From assembly GCA_012064385.1 (NCBI GenBank), contig QRDG01001850.1, forward strand, positions 624,371-688,370: DNA of 64,000 nt, given 5' to 3'. A program made the position numbers and the translations under genes. Below the pieces are notes generated by a model, which saw only the letters and a program-made list of their open reading frames with translations, searched no databases and was not told where the DNA came from. Below, piece after piece: positions 33,790 through 44,990 of the stretch. The first letter of the stretch is position 1, and each line of letters begins with the position of its first letter. This DNA comes from Puccinellia tenuiflora (Eukaryota > Streptophyta > Magnoliopsida > Poales > Poaceae).

Positions 33790-36700
33790 TCAAAACCCAG
33801 CACCGCAGTTGAAGAACTTGTCGCCGTGCTTGTTAGTCACGTACTGCAGTTGAAGAACTTCTTGCAGAACACCATAGAAATCGCTCTCATCTCCATCACC
33901 AAAAGGTCCCTTAGTCACTACGCCAGAATTTTGAGTCTTCAGGTCTTTATCCCGAGTAAGCGTGCGAAACCTAGCACCCTTTACGTTGCAACCAGGGTAT
34001 ACTACTACACGCCGGTCTGGCCCAGCAGCTAGAGACTTCAAATCTTCTGATGCATTGTCCAACTGTCTCACATGGTTTGCAAACCAACCTGCAAATTCTC
34101 TCTGAACCGTCTCCTCGTTGTCACGCACACCCCTACCTCTCAATTCTTGTCGGAATTCACTGCAACAAACAAAAAACACATATGACATACAAGACAATTA
34201 AGTTTGCAACCATGAGAAATAGTTAGTAAAGTGAAGCTAACTACTTACTTGATATAACATTGTACATCGTCACAGTTGTTCAGCACATACCAAACCATTT
34301 TGTCAAATTCCTTGTCAAATTGTTTCAAAATGGATTTCCCAAGACCTTTAGCTCCAACTGAAAATAATTCCATCTCATCACGATCAGGTTTTCTCCGTAC
34401 GTCCTGGTTCCTATCATCTTTGTTAAATTTTGTTTTTGTGTCATCCTTGAAAAATCTTGAGCAAAAAATCAAACACTCATCAACAATGTAGCCCTCTGCT
34501 ATAGAACCTTCGGGCCTTGCTTTGTTACGGACCGTCGACTTTAGATAACCTAATCTTCTCTCAACTGGATACATCCAACCATAATGAACAGGCCCCCTCA
34601 AAAGAGCCTCATCGGGAAGATGAATAGCTAAGTGCACCATTACATCAAAAAAAGCAGGGGGGAAGAGCTTCTCAAGTTTGCATAGGATCACAACAATTTC
34701 AACCTTCAATCGATTGAGCACATCAACTCTCAGGGTTTTGGCACACAGATCCCTGAAATATCTTCCTAGCTCTGCAATAGCCTCATACATTTCCTTAGAT
34801 GCAATTCCCTTGAGCCCAGCCGGCAACACTCGCTGCAGAAGTATGTGGCAATCATGCATCTTCATACCGGTAACCTTACGGCCATCAATATCCACACATC
34901 TTCCCCAGTTTGCGCAATAACCATCTGGGAACCTGGTGTTTGCCAAATACCTACACAAATGTTTCTTCTGTTCCTTCGAAAGCGTCCATGGTGCAGGGGG
35001 CTTGGCATAAGTTACTTGTGCATCATCACCATCCTTCACAATTTTCTTCAACCAATACTTCTCCCTGATTTTGAATTTCTTCAAATCCATTCTAGCACTA
35101 ACAGTGTCCTTATTCCTGCCCTCAAGTTCAAGTAGTGTACCAACAATATTGTCACATATGTTCTTCTCAATATGCATCACATCTAAGTTGTGAGCTAACT
35201 TAAGTTCTGTCCAGTACGGTAGATGATGTAAGCCGACTTTCAGGTGCCATGTTGGTTCACCGGGTACAGCTACACGCTTCCGCTTTCTACTAATTGGATT
35301 TTTCCCATGTTCAAAATCCTTAACCCTTTCTACCTTCTCAGCTACTTCTTTGGGTGTGTACCTCCTTGGTGGATCTCTAAACTCAGTTTTACCATTGAAA
35401 AGTCTGTTTCTCCTGTATGGGTGATCTTGATGAAGAAATCGCCGATGCCCAATATATCCAATTTTGCTTTTCAAAGATTCATAGCAAGGATTCTCATCGC
35501 AATGCACACACGCATGAAATCCTCTTGTGCTTCAGCCTGACATAGTGGCATATCTAGGATAATCATGAATTGACCAAAGAAACGCAACATGCAATGGGAA
35601 ATAATCCTCTGTTAATGCATCAAATGTCTGCACACCACTCCATAGCTCCATCATATCTTTAATCAGTGGCTGCATAAATACATGAAAATCCTTCCCTGGG
35701 GAATACTTTCCGGGGATTAGCAATGCCATCATGTAATTGGATTGATCCATGCACATCCATGGTGGGAAGTTGTAAGGAATGACAAAAACATGCCACATAC
35801 TGTAAGGATTAGTCATACTTCCAAAGGGACTGAAGCCGTCTGTGGCAAAACCTAGTCTTATGTTACGAGGATCTTTAGCAAACCAATCAAACCTGTCATC
35901 AAAGTGCTTCCATGCCTTACCATCAGCAGGGTGCCTCAGTACATTGGCCTCAACAACCCTCTTCTCTTTGTGCCATCTAGTATGTGTCGACATTTCCTTT
36001 TTAACAAATAGTCTCTGCAACCTTTTAATTATAGGAAAGTACCTTAACACCTTGTGAGGAATTTTCTTTTTTCCAGTAGGGTCTCTATATCTTGTAATCC
36101 ACAAACATGGCAGTGCGTATCGTCCTTGTGATCTCCCCAAAATAAAGAACAATCAAACCTGCATACATGAATTGTCTCATAACCAAGCCCAACATCAGAA
36201 AGAACACTCTTAGCATCAGCATAGGATTTGGGAAAGTCCACATGTGGCAAAGCTGCACGTAAAACCAGAAGTAACATATCGAATCCTCTGTTTGATATCC
36301 GGGTGTATGATTTGACATGAAGAATCTTAATAATGAACGACATCCTAGTGAAAGTGGTGCATCCCTCATGAAGTTCTTTTTTGGCTGCCTCAATTAGATT
36401 AGCATACAAATTCGGCAGGTTAGGACCTTTATTTCCAGACTTCTGCAGTTCATCGATCATAGTAGATGAATCATCAACATAACAGTCACCGTTGTCTTCC
36501 TCTTCATCATTGTCACTATCATACGCACCATCATCGTTTGTATCCCGCCCTTCATCATCACTAAAACCTTCCCCATGTCTAGTCCACCTTGTATACGTCA
36601 TGGACATACCTGAAAAATTGCAGTGATCCTCGACTGTTTTTATATCCTGACGTATCAAATTTAGGCAGTCCTTGCAAGGGCACAAGATTGGTTCATCTGT

Positions 36701-36802
36701 ATTGTCCAAGTGTTCTCGCGCAAACTTGATGAAATCCCTAACACCTTTCATGTACTTTGTTGTCATCTTCTTAGTGCCATCAGTTATCCAACTTCGATCC
36801 AT
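33790..36802 (-). pseudogene. CACTA TNP2-type transposase (Transposase_21), one frameshift and one nonsense codon
   Basis: Start ATG 36802 (MDRSWITDGTKK), the typical N-terminal Transpos_assoc domain with the Cys motif CPCKDCLN. An acidic Asp/Glu linker follows. A frameshift near 36095 separates the first block from the second (36152-35532), which carries the Transposase_21 core: GFATDGFSPFGSM, YSMWHVFVIPYNFPPWMC and SGVQTFDALT. A TGA at 35532-35534 replaces the Trp codon expected between MSG and STRGFHACVHC. The third block (35507-34249) has the rest of the core and the DUF4218 segment (HDCHILLQRVLPAGLKG). An 89-bp intron (34248-34160, gtaagt...ttgcag) leads to a DUF4216-type C-terminus that ends early at 33790. 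The protein would cut and join the ends, but this copy is dead unless rescued in trans. Confidence 0.88.
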
Positions 36803-37164
36803 TGCCTACAATTCAGTTGAGAACATGCCAACGTTCTTCACAACAGATCTTCACAACTGATAAAAAAATCTAGACCTAACGGACAATCAGGATAACTCAC
36901 CGATGATGCGGCTCGCCGCCCCCACAAAGGAGCCTTCACGGATTTCTTCTCACCTCGACGACAACCAAAGTCGATTCGTCGGTTAGCAAGATCGCCTAGA
37001 TAGGCCGTGTCTCCTAGCGGCTCGACTTAAAAGGGACATCCGCGGCCGAAAGAGTTAGTAAGGAAATTATTATCTCGTAACATCTAGATCACACCATTCA
37101 TATAAATATGTTGCCCTAATGTATATATCAAATAGACTAGTTACGGACCCAAATCAAAATTCCG

Positions 37165-37228
37165 TATCTACCTCAGCGGTAACACTCCGGTTCGGTCACG
37201 CCAAAGCCCTGGGTTCGATTCTTCCGAA
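37165..37228 (+). other. tRNA-like relic with A-box and B-box
   Basis: The segment around ctcagcggtaac resembles a Pol III A-box, and about 35 bp later gggttcgattc is a perfect-looking B-box. No full cloverleaf with paired acceptor arms is evident and no anticodon can be assigned, so this is not called a tRNA gene. It lies in the right subterminal region of the CACTA. Similar tRNA-like stretches occur in other grass CACTA ends, to my knowledge. Confidence 0.4.
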
Positions 37229-37589
37229 CCACAATTTTTACTTAATTAAATATGTTCCTGACAAGTGGGTCACGCATGATATATAAAACTAATAACATTT
37301 AATAAAGTAACTTAGTATTTTTTTACCTGCCATGTGGGTCCGTATTATATTCAAATCACGGTTTACATACACCACGATCTTTGATTTCGTCACCTATTAA
37401 CAGAGACCATGGAAGCCCTTCCCGGTTAGTTAATGGGTGACGATTTTTTGTTGACGAAAAATCATACCGTCAGGCATTACCGTAAATGCGTGACGAAAGA
37501 TGAATTCGTCACCTATAAGGACACATCCTTGACGGTATGCATTTTCGTCACTAGGGTTTTCGTCAACAAATATCCCATTTCTTGTAGTG

Positions 37590-38381
37590 CTAGTAATTAT
37601 CAGTCCAGAGTCCCTGCAAACACCCAAATGAGACTCCATATCAGGCTACTTCAGAAACGGAAACCAAAGTAAGTTCCCACAAACACCACAATGAGACTCC
37701 ATATCGGGCTACATCAAAAATAGAAAGACAAACAAGGCATAGAGTCAGAAACTATGCCACCAACCTCCATCTTCCACCTCCAGATCCACTCCTTTCTCTA
37801 TTTGTTCAGCAACGGGGGGCCAGCGACAAGTAGGAGCATGACAGACACACGATGGGTATGTAGAGCGTAAGAGAATATAATTGTGATGGAGCATCGCACA
37901 ATGGACTATGAAATATTGTGCACTGTTGATCTACGCAATGTGTATCCAACGGGTAAACATACCCGCGGCTATGGGTGCGGGTAAAGCATTATAACCATGG
38001 GTACGAATATGGTAAATTTTTGAACCCACGACCTATAAGAACATGGTATGGTATTAGTCTACCCTACCCATACCCTACCCATTGCCATCCTTACTTGAGC
38101 AGCACGATGGTGAAAGTACCTTCGTCGTATCGCTCCGCCTTAGCGACCATGCCGCGAAACAATTGTGTCCTAAAGAGGAAGCACACAGGCGTCCCCTGCA
38201 GGGTAGTCGGGAAGGGGGGCGCCGCGTTGGGTCCAACATCATGAGTGGGGGCATCGAGCATGGAGGTGGAGGCGGAGAAAAAAGGTTGACCGCCCAGGGC
38301 CCTGAGAAGAGAAGGGCCAAAAATGATAAATTATATAGTAACCACTATACAATTATCCATTACACCTAAAAATATTTAATA
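37590..38381. other. Intergenic DNA right of the CACTA, no gene
   Basis: A 63-bp imperfect tandem duplication lies at about 37615-37740 (atgagactccatatc at 37628 and 37691). Around 38050-38090 there is a ctaccctacccatac repeat. Short ORFs on both strands at 37975-38369 have no recognisable domain. Confidence 0.5.
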
Positions 38382-38627
38382 CTCACTCTGTACAAAAATT
38401 AAAACAGACTTTTTTGGTCAACAACTCACAATTTTTACGATGATTCACACCTCTAATATATCTATAAAACATATAGATACATAAGAACAAAAATATTCTA
38501 CAATACAAAATGTAGCAATGTCATTTATACAACCTCATTCCAAACACTTCGATATATATTAGTGGTTGAAGACGTGAATTAAAGATGATAAAAATCATAT
38601 GTGCCTTTCATTTTGGAATGAAGTGAG
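38382..38627. mobile_element. Stowaway (Tc1/Mariner) MITE, diverged
   Basis: The element of 246 bp begins ctcactctgtac and ends, read on the minus strand, ctcacttcattccaaaatg, close to the Stowaway consensus start ctccctccgttcc. A TA dinucleotide flanks each end (38380-38381 and 38628-38629), the Mariner target-site duplication. It is AT-rich and non-coding, as expected. Confidence 0.75.
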
Positions 38628-38629
38628 TA

Positions 38630-41296
38630 TCTTAACATAAGAAAATAGTTAATTCGTGGAATAAATTATACAATAGGGCCTCATTGTGCGTAGAAATAAA
38701 CCAATGTGACCGGATACAACAAGATTAGTTAGCATGATATTCTCTTTCCGGTGGGATGTCTTGCAGGTTTTACAAAAAATATATGTAACTAGATATCTAT
38801 GTTTAATCCTGTGCAATACATTATTATTTGATAAACTGGTTGGGGACATGTATAAATCAGATAATAAAAGTGACAAATTGCATAAGATCATATCAAATAA
38901 TAAAACTTACATACGCAAACATATTATAACCCACACCATTTTATGTTCATTGGTGATTAATCTAAGCAATGTTGTGTCAATATCAAGTACAAACGGTGTA
39001 CACTTTGGATTAAATTTTTGACTTGCTAGCAATTTTGACCATGAAAAATAAGTAGAAAATATATGACATTGTTTCGGTGTATTCAGAGTTTATATAAATA
39101 TCATTACTTAATCATACACTAGAAACTTCTATGAAATGTCTTTAGGTCATATTCTTGACATATCTATATAAACTGTTATGAACGGTAGAAAGATAGTTGT
39201 AGAACAAACTTTTGTTACAAAATACAATTTAATATCTTTCAGTGATATTCATATAAACAAAAAAACACCAACCAATATTTATTAACAGATAGTTATGTGG
39301 TTAAACTATGCCAACAAATAGAAAATTATACTTGTAAGATACAGAGAAGTGTAAAAGTTAAGTACAAATTGTATTCATTTTGATTCAACCAACACAAATT
39401 TTCATTGGACCAGCTTAGGATTTGTCAATAGTTGATGGACTAAAAATAAACGATTCGCCCCAGATCCGAATTTTCATTGGACCGGTCCTAGGTGGAGGCG
39501 GAGGAGCCGACGAGAAGGGCGAGGCGGGTGGGGGGAAATGGTTTGTGAAAAGTACGAGTGGTTGTAACAAGAAGGGAAATTACCAACTAAAATAGGGGAA
39601 TCTAAGAAAGGGGGCTTTCTGGAACGTCCTCAGTGTTTGAGGGAGGGAACTGCAATTTCGAGTCGGTTAAGATGATGGCATCCAATAGAACACATCATCA
39701 CATCTCCGTTACGGTTACTCGATTCGCAGAAACAAGCGAAAATGAAATATATTTTCTTTTGTGAGAAAAGGAAAAATTAAGTCTACGCAACTAATACGAG
39801 GTATTATTATCCCTCAAAAAAATACGGGGTGCTATTAAGAACGTGGTTGGCTCATTAAAATCAATGTAAACACGAATGCAATGAAATAACACAGGCAAGA
39901 TAAACGAAATAGGTAGAAGTTGAAACTTGTTTGGTTCAACAAAGGCAATGGTAATGCATTGAATTTTTCATCATTTGTCCATTCACGGATAGGGGGATGC
40001 AACCAAAATTCAAATCAGAAATTGAAGATGTATGGGAATAATCAATAGTCCATTCATAGATAGAATGCAACCAAATTTAATTAAAATTTTGAAAAAGTAT
40101 GAGAGCAATCAATGAACGGCTACCATCATGGTGGGAGACCTTCGTCTCAGAGCCGCTCTACTCTGATTTCTAGTCAGATCCATCGACAATGATGCCTATG
40201 TGTGCCGCTTTCTCTGTTGGGAGCGTCACGTACTATAAGTTCGCCTCTCCCTATCCAGCTTCCAAGAGAAACCCTAGCTCACGTTGGAGCGGGCGGTGAC
40301 AATGTTGCTGTATTGTTTCCTTCTTGAAGGCACCGCCTTGGAGCATTTGCGACCGAGAATACTCATGGTGGCTTGCCTTGTATTGATTCATGGGTGGCGT
40401 CATTGTTGGCAACGATGACTGTTGCAAATTGAACACAGACGCGATAGGGCTTCGGTAGTCAGGTCCGTCGGGTATGACTGGGAGGTTCTTTCACCTCACC
40501 ATATTGTTGTGGAGTCCAAGCTACCTCAGAAGAGCCTATAGGTGGTGATGATGACAAGCATGTGGTGATATTTTTGGGAAACTTGCTTGGCGCGCTGCAT
40601 ATTTCTTGTGCAACGTCCGTCATTGAAGTCGGAGCTGACTTGTTGTTTACGTGGGTTGGCCGATTGTTTGTTATAGATCGTCAAGTCTTTATATTTGCAG
40701 GAACATTGTTGTCGGTGGTCGCTTGCAGTAAAGTCGGAGTCTCTGGCTCATGGAGGAGTGATGCCAATGACACTTGTAGCCAGCCAACGGTGGGTCGGTG
40801 GCCCCCTTCTCGACGGACCGTGTGGGCTAGGTTAGCAAGTCAGTAACTATTTTGGTAAAAATGTACAAAAAAATAGCACCATTGAGACGAGTTGTCACAA
40901 ATTGCACAAAATTTTAGTCGATCACGTTTGAAGAGCAGATCTGACAGACTGGACCCACATGTAAATGATAACTTGGTGTCCTCTCTCTTGCATTCACTCG
41001 AGCTACTTGTGTGCACCAAATGTCTGTGGCGCTGCTGCCGACGGGCAGCGGGAGAAAGGCCAGCATACGCAGCTCTGGGCGTACACCTTTGAACGCCGCC
41101 CATGATCGCCGCGAAATGACACACGACATGAAAATATGTTTCGTTGTTGCTGTGATTTCTCAGCTGCGCAACGGCACACGGTAGGTCTGGATCCATCCGG
41201 TCACAGACATAGGCATGGAGGTCACATACATAGGCATGGAGGGGAAGAACAGCTGCAGCATGCTCGAGCACCGCGCACTGCTGCCCGCCGCGGGCT
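38630..41296. other. AT-rich intergenic stretch, no gene recognised
   Basis: Between 38630 and 40100 the DNA is AT-rich with stops in all frames. From about 40120 to 40850 the base composition is more balanced and an ORF of 94 codons (40562-40846, plus) appears, but it has no domain I know and no start context or splice signals that stand out. 40860-41296 is also unassigned. Confidence 0.5.
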
Positions 41297-42135
41297 GATC
41301 GTGTACTCTTAATTCCTCTTGGGGAAGTGCTTTGCGTACGATGGTTTTCGTACAATTTCTTTGCGGAAGTGCGCGGTAGTGCTTTGCGTACGATGGTTTT
41401 CGTACGATTTCTGTACGACTCGACGTGGGCTGATCGTGTACTCTTAATTCCTCTTGGGCTGGGACTACCAAGGCCATCGATCCATGAGGGATGCATGCGC
41501 GACCGCACGTTGTACAGAAATCGTACGCAAAACGTTGTACGTGTAGCATCTCTCTTTTCTTTGCGGAAGTGCTTTGTCGTACGATGGTTTTCGTACGATT
41601 TTTGTACGACTCGACGTGGGCTGATCATGTACTCTTAATTCCTCTTGGGCTGGGACTACCAAGGCCATCGATCCATGAGGGATGCATGCGCGACCGCATG
41701 TTGTACAGAAATCGTACGCAAAACGTCGTACGTGTAGCATCTCTCTTTTCTTTGCGGAAGTGCTTTGCGTACGATGGTTTTCGTACGATTTCTGTACGAC
41801 TCGACGTGGGCTGATCATGTACACTTAATTTCTCTTGGGCTGGGACTATCAAAGCCATCGATCCATGAGGGATGCATGCGCGACCGCACGTTGTACAGAA
41901 ATCGTACGCAAAATGTCGTACGTGTAGCATCTCTCTTTTCTTTGCGGAAGTGCTTTGCGTACGATGGTTTTCGTACGATTTCTGTACGACTCGACGTGGG
42001 CTGATCGTGTACTCTTAATTCCTCTTGGGCTGGGACTACCAAGGCCATCGATCCATGAGGGATGCATGCGCGACCACACGTTGTACAGAAATCGTACGCA
42101 AAATGTCGTACATGTAGCATCTCTCTTTTCTTTGC
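41297..42135. repeat. Tandem array of ~190-bp units with long inverted arms
   Basis: About 4.3 units; the phrase ttgcggaagtg occurs at 41361, 41561, 41752 and 41942 (spacings 200, 191, 190), and a broken unit ends at 42132. Each full unit contains an arm with cgtacgatttctgtac and, about 90 bp later, its exact reverse complement gtacagaaatcgtacg. Extending the arms gives about 29 nt with roughly 26 matches. The units also carry ccatcgatccatgagg and gatgcatgcgcgacc. ORFs on both strands cross units and repeat with them, so they are probably chance products. The family is not one I can name. Confidence 0.9.
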
Positions 42136-42305
42136 ACATGTACTACAGTGTCGCCTCAGGAGCTGCAGGCCCTGGCCCCGTCCTCGTGTGCGGCGTGTCG
42201 CATAGACGGCGCCGTTGTTGGGTGCTCCTATTTGACGCCTTTTGCGTCAGTTCCACCAGCGACACCTTAAAGAACCGGATGTGGGCCGAGCCCAACACGA
42301 ACACC

Positions 42306-42488
42306 ATGGCTCCATCTTCGTCTTCCCGAGCGAGACCACTGCTCCTCGATCCTCCCCGCAGCTTCCGTCGGCCAGACCGCCTTCCTCCGCTACCCACGGA
42401 CGACGCTGCTCTCGCACTGTCTCGCCGCACCGCCCTCCTCAATCGTCCGCCCACCACCGGTTCGTCGCCGCCCCAGACCTCCCTCTAA
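42306..42488 (+). CDS. Small GC-rich ORF, possible first exon
   Basis: An ATG in good context (acaccatggc) opens 60 codons starting MAPSSSSRARPLLLDPP and ending in a stop at 42488. Composition (Ser, Arg, Pro, Ala, Leu rich) resembles the N-terminal transit-peptide-like first exon of many grass nuclear genes. No domain and no clear donor site is seen. A C13 run lies about 90 bp downstream. It could equally be chance coding in GC-rich DNA. Confidence 0.25.
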   Translation: MAPSSSSRARPLLLDPPRSFRRPDRLPPLPTDDAALALSRRTALLNRPPTTGSSPPQTSL

Positions 42489-42911
42489 GCTCTAACCCCC
42501 TCCCTCCCCTGTCTCCGGGGGAACGGCGAGCACCCCGAACCCTAAGCCTCCTTGCCGGCAAGGTGCTCCCGCACCCCCCCCCCCCACTAAGTTACTTCCT
42601 CACCTCCACCTGCGCCGCTGTGGCGATCCGCCTTGTCGCCGGCTACGGTGAGGTCCTTTCCTCGCCTCGCCGGCGACGTCGCCGTTAACCTTTTCTTGTT
42701 CTTCTCCGTTTCCGGTCGAGTCTCATCGGTAACCGCTATAACAGGCCAGGCTCAAATGGTTTTCAGGATACGCATTGCATGGATAACCGACGCAACGAGT
42801 GTCAAATAGGAATTGCCGCCATTGTCGCTGGGGAAGACGTGTTCGAGGGAGTCAATGTGGAGGCCGGCGGGCTCGGTCCGGATAGCTTGCCGCTGGACAT
42901 GCTGCTTGACC

Positions 42912-43031
42912 GTAGGCTTCCGCGAATTGCTGCTTGACCGGATCGCAGACTATGTAGCTCGCCTCAAGGCCGCGGGGAAACGCATCGAGCTCGTCGAGTT
43001 TCCGGCGCAGGGCCACAGGTTCTCCGTGTTA
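42912..43031 (+). pseudogene. Carboxylesterase (CXE / GID1-like alpha/beta hydrolase) C-terminal fragment
   Basis: Forty codons match the C-terminal part of plant carboxylesterases of the alpha/beta-hydrolase 3 family: RELLLDRIADYVARLKAAGK, then IELVEFPAQGHRFSVL. The His of GH is at the place of the catalytic His in the family motif (normally GHGF or HHGF). The preceding 33 codons in this frame do not look like the family, so the rest of the enzyme (HGG oxyanion hole, GxSxG nucleophile) is absent here. After FSVL the sequence departs from the family. It is a gene fragment, not an active gene. Confidence 0.5.
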
Positions 43032-43244
43032 TTAGCGTTGCTTGTTTTCACTACGTGGTCCGGCGTGAGCCTCGCTGACACGGAGGCCTCAGGCCTCCAC
43101 TGCTCGCTTCAGCTAGTCCATCCGGCATGCATGTGCCAGCGCCAGCTGCTGCCCCCCGTGCGCGTCGACTACCTCCTCCTCATCGCGTACCCGTACGTGC
43201 ACGAGCTGGTTTCTCACGGCATCCCTTGGTAGCGGCAAGACATA

Positions 43245-44990
43245 AGAGCATCTCTAGTCGCGGCGCCAACACAGCGTCCGGATGAGCGCCCGGACGAGCT
43301 GTATTGGCGCCGCATGGACGAAAACAAGCGTATTGGCGCCATCGCTCCCCAGTCACGGCGCCAATAGGAAGAATCAAACAAAATTAAATTTGATATATTT
43401 CGTTGAAACTTTAGAAAATTTTACCAATTTCAACGAAATTTAAACAAACTTAAATCTAAACCTAATCTAGCGATAGCGGCGGTAGCGGTCAAACACGGTG
43501 AAGTCCAGCGGCTCGTCCTTGACCGCCGCGCTGCCGCCGGCCTCCTCCTCCTCGTCCTTGAGGCGGCTTGGCAAGGTCTTATTCTTCAACATAATCCAGC
43601 GGTCCAGGTGCGTGCGAAAGCGGAAACTCTTCCGGATCTTGTTTATTTGTATTTACTCATTTCCGATTATGCTTTATTTGTAGATAGCCTTGATGATAGG
43701 CTTCGACCTTGACTTCTCCGTTTCTAAGATCCAATGGTGGAATCATTACTCCAAGGCAGGCAAAATTGACCATTTCTAAGTAAGTTCAGCTAGCGTCACC
43801 CCGAAGGGACCAACCTCGTGGTCGTCGGCGGTGATGAGGTCGAAGAACGGCGCCCCGGTGATCGCCGCGTGATCCTGCAGTGACCATGCGCATGCCGCCT
43901 TCTCGTCCAGCGGCGGGACGTCGTTGAGCGACTCCTGCAGCACGGCGGCGAGCCCGGGGATCTCGCTGTTGTTGGCGTCGGAGTTGTAGAGGCTCTCCTG
44001 CGCGGCGACGAGGCAGTCGTACTCCATCTTCACCTTCTTCGGCGGCGGAGGTGGAACAGAGCGGCGGCCACCGCTGCTGGTGCCGTGTTGCTGGGACGGG
44101 GCATCGCGGATGACGATCCCGCCCCCGCTCCGCCCGGCGCACCTCACCAGGGTGCGCAGCTTCTCCTTCGTGCGCCCCGGCATGCTCTAGAAGGCCCACC
44201 GGTCGGCGGAGTTCTTGTCGTGCGGCGGGGGCGGCGGACCTTCTTCGTGCCAGATCATCATCTCCCCGTGGTGAAGCCAGCGTAACTCGGCCTCGTAGCG
44301 GCCGTAGTTCGCCGGCCACGGCTCCCACCGCGGGTCATTCCGCTCCTCGGTGGTGAGCGCGCTCCAGTATTAGTGGACCATCGCGTACCGCCAATGGCGG
44401 CTCGTTGGCGTGGGCACGTCCCGCACCGGGATGATGTTGATGCTGAGCGCCCAACCGGAAGGCGCCCGCATATCCGGCGGTGCGGGGTAGTTTGCGCTGT
44501 GGAGGGCCTCCGCCTCCTTCTTGAGGAGCGTGTGCGGGCGCCATCCATTGGCGGCGGCGGCTAGGTTGCGCCTGTCCAGCGACATCTCCGGCGGCTACGG
44601 TTTTGGGAGGCGAGAGGAGAGAGGACAAGCGGCGGGCTTGGGTGTGAGATTGGATCGGGGGGGCGAGGGTTTTAATCGTCGGAGAAGCGGTGGGCGGTGG
44701 CTTCAAAAGACGCGCCGCGCCAGGGAGCCGGTGAGCGACGGGACGCCTCGCTGCCACGCCATGAATGCGTTTGACCGCAGGCGGTTCAGCGTCTGTGTTG
44801 ACACGGCTGGCCCACCCGACGGTTTCGCGCGCTCAGTTTCGTCCGGAGCGCCCAAGCGGCTCCCTACGCGGAGGGCGTGAGATGGGTGTGCCGGACGAGC
44901 TATTGGGACCTCGCCGGACGAAACCGGGCTATTGGCACCGCGACTGGGCGCCGTTTTTCGTCCGGCACTGTCTAATAAGGCTATTGGTTG
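43245..44990 (-). mobile_element. Decayed DNA transposon carrying a grass-repeat ORF
   Basis: The left edge reads gagcatctctagtcgcggcg and continues with repeated cggacg and ggcgcc motifs; the right side (about 44900-44985) contains the opposite-strand counterpart (cagtcgcggtgccaat on the minus strand). These look like inverted terminal regions, but the outermost bases do not match, so limits and superfamily (Mutator- or Harbinger-like) are uncertain. The gene inside is of a type I know as widespread in Triticeae repeats. Confidence 0.45.
43469..44585 (-). pseudogene. Grass transposon-associated protein of unknown function
   Basis: The start is ATG 44585 (MSLDRRNLAAAANGWRPH). The same frame is interrupted by TAA at 44370-44372 and TAG at 44187-44189, then stays open to 43776. 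Recognisable parts are EAEALHSANYPAPPDMR, HYWSALTTEERNDPRW in pieces, and MPGRTKEKLRTLV. A last coding block, probably after an intron, ends near 43469 with DEPLDFTVFDRYRRYR. Proteins of this architecture (N-terminal LLKKEA..YP.PPDMR, a W..PGRT motif and an acidic tail) are abundant in grass genomes and linked to non-autonomous DNA transposons. No catalytic motif is visible. Confidence 0.5.

Larger units (their letters stand above)
25381..37589 (-). mobile_element. CACTA (En/Spm) DNA transposon, 12.2 kb, both ends present
   Basis: The left end reads CACTACAAAGGATGATATTT and the right end, on the minus strand, CACTACAAGAAATGGGATAT; both continue with a ttgttgac segment. A CTA duplication flanks the element. 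Inside, on the minus strand, are a TNP2-type transposase gene (33790-36802) and a Transposase_24-type gene (26217-28832). Between them lie a tandem array and a plus-strand ORF block. Both subterminal zones are rich in gtgacg/cgtcac and GTGGGACC motifs, which are candidate transposase-binding repeats. The TNP2 gene is damaged, so the copy is probably not autonomous. Confidence 0.92.

Noticed and set aside
37165..37228. Functional tRNA gene
   Set aside because: Only A-box and B-box likeness; no acceptor stem pairing or anticodon arm could be built by eye.
40562..40846. 94-codon plus-strand ORF
   Set aside because: No domain, no homologue recognised, no clear promoter or splice sites; left as unassigned.
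43786..44328. 180-codon Arg/Ala-rich minus-strand ORF
   Set aside because: It is a shifted frame of the transposon ORF at 43469-44585, which has the recognised motifs.
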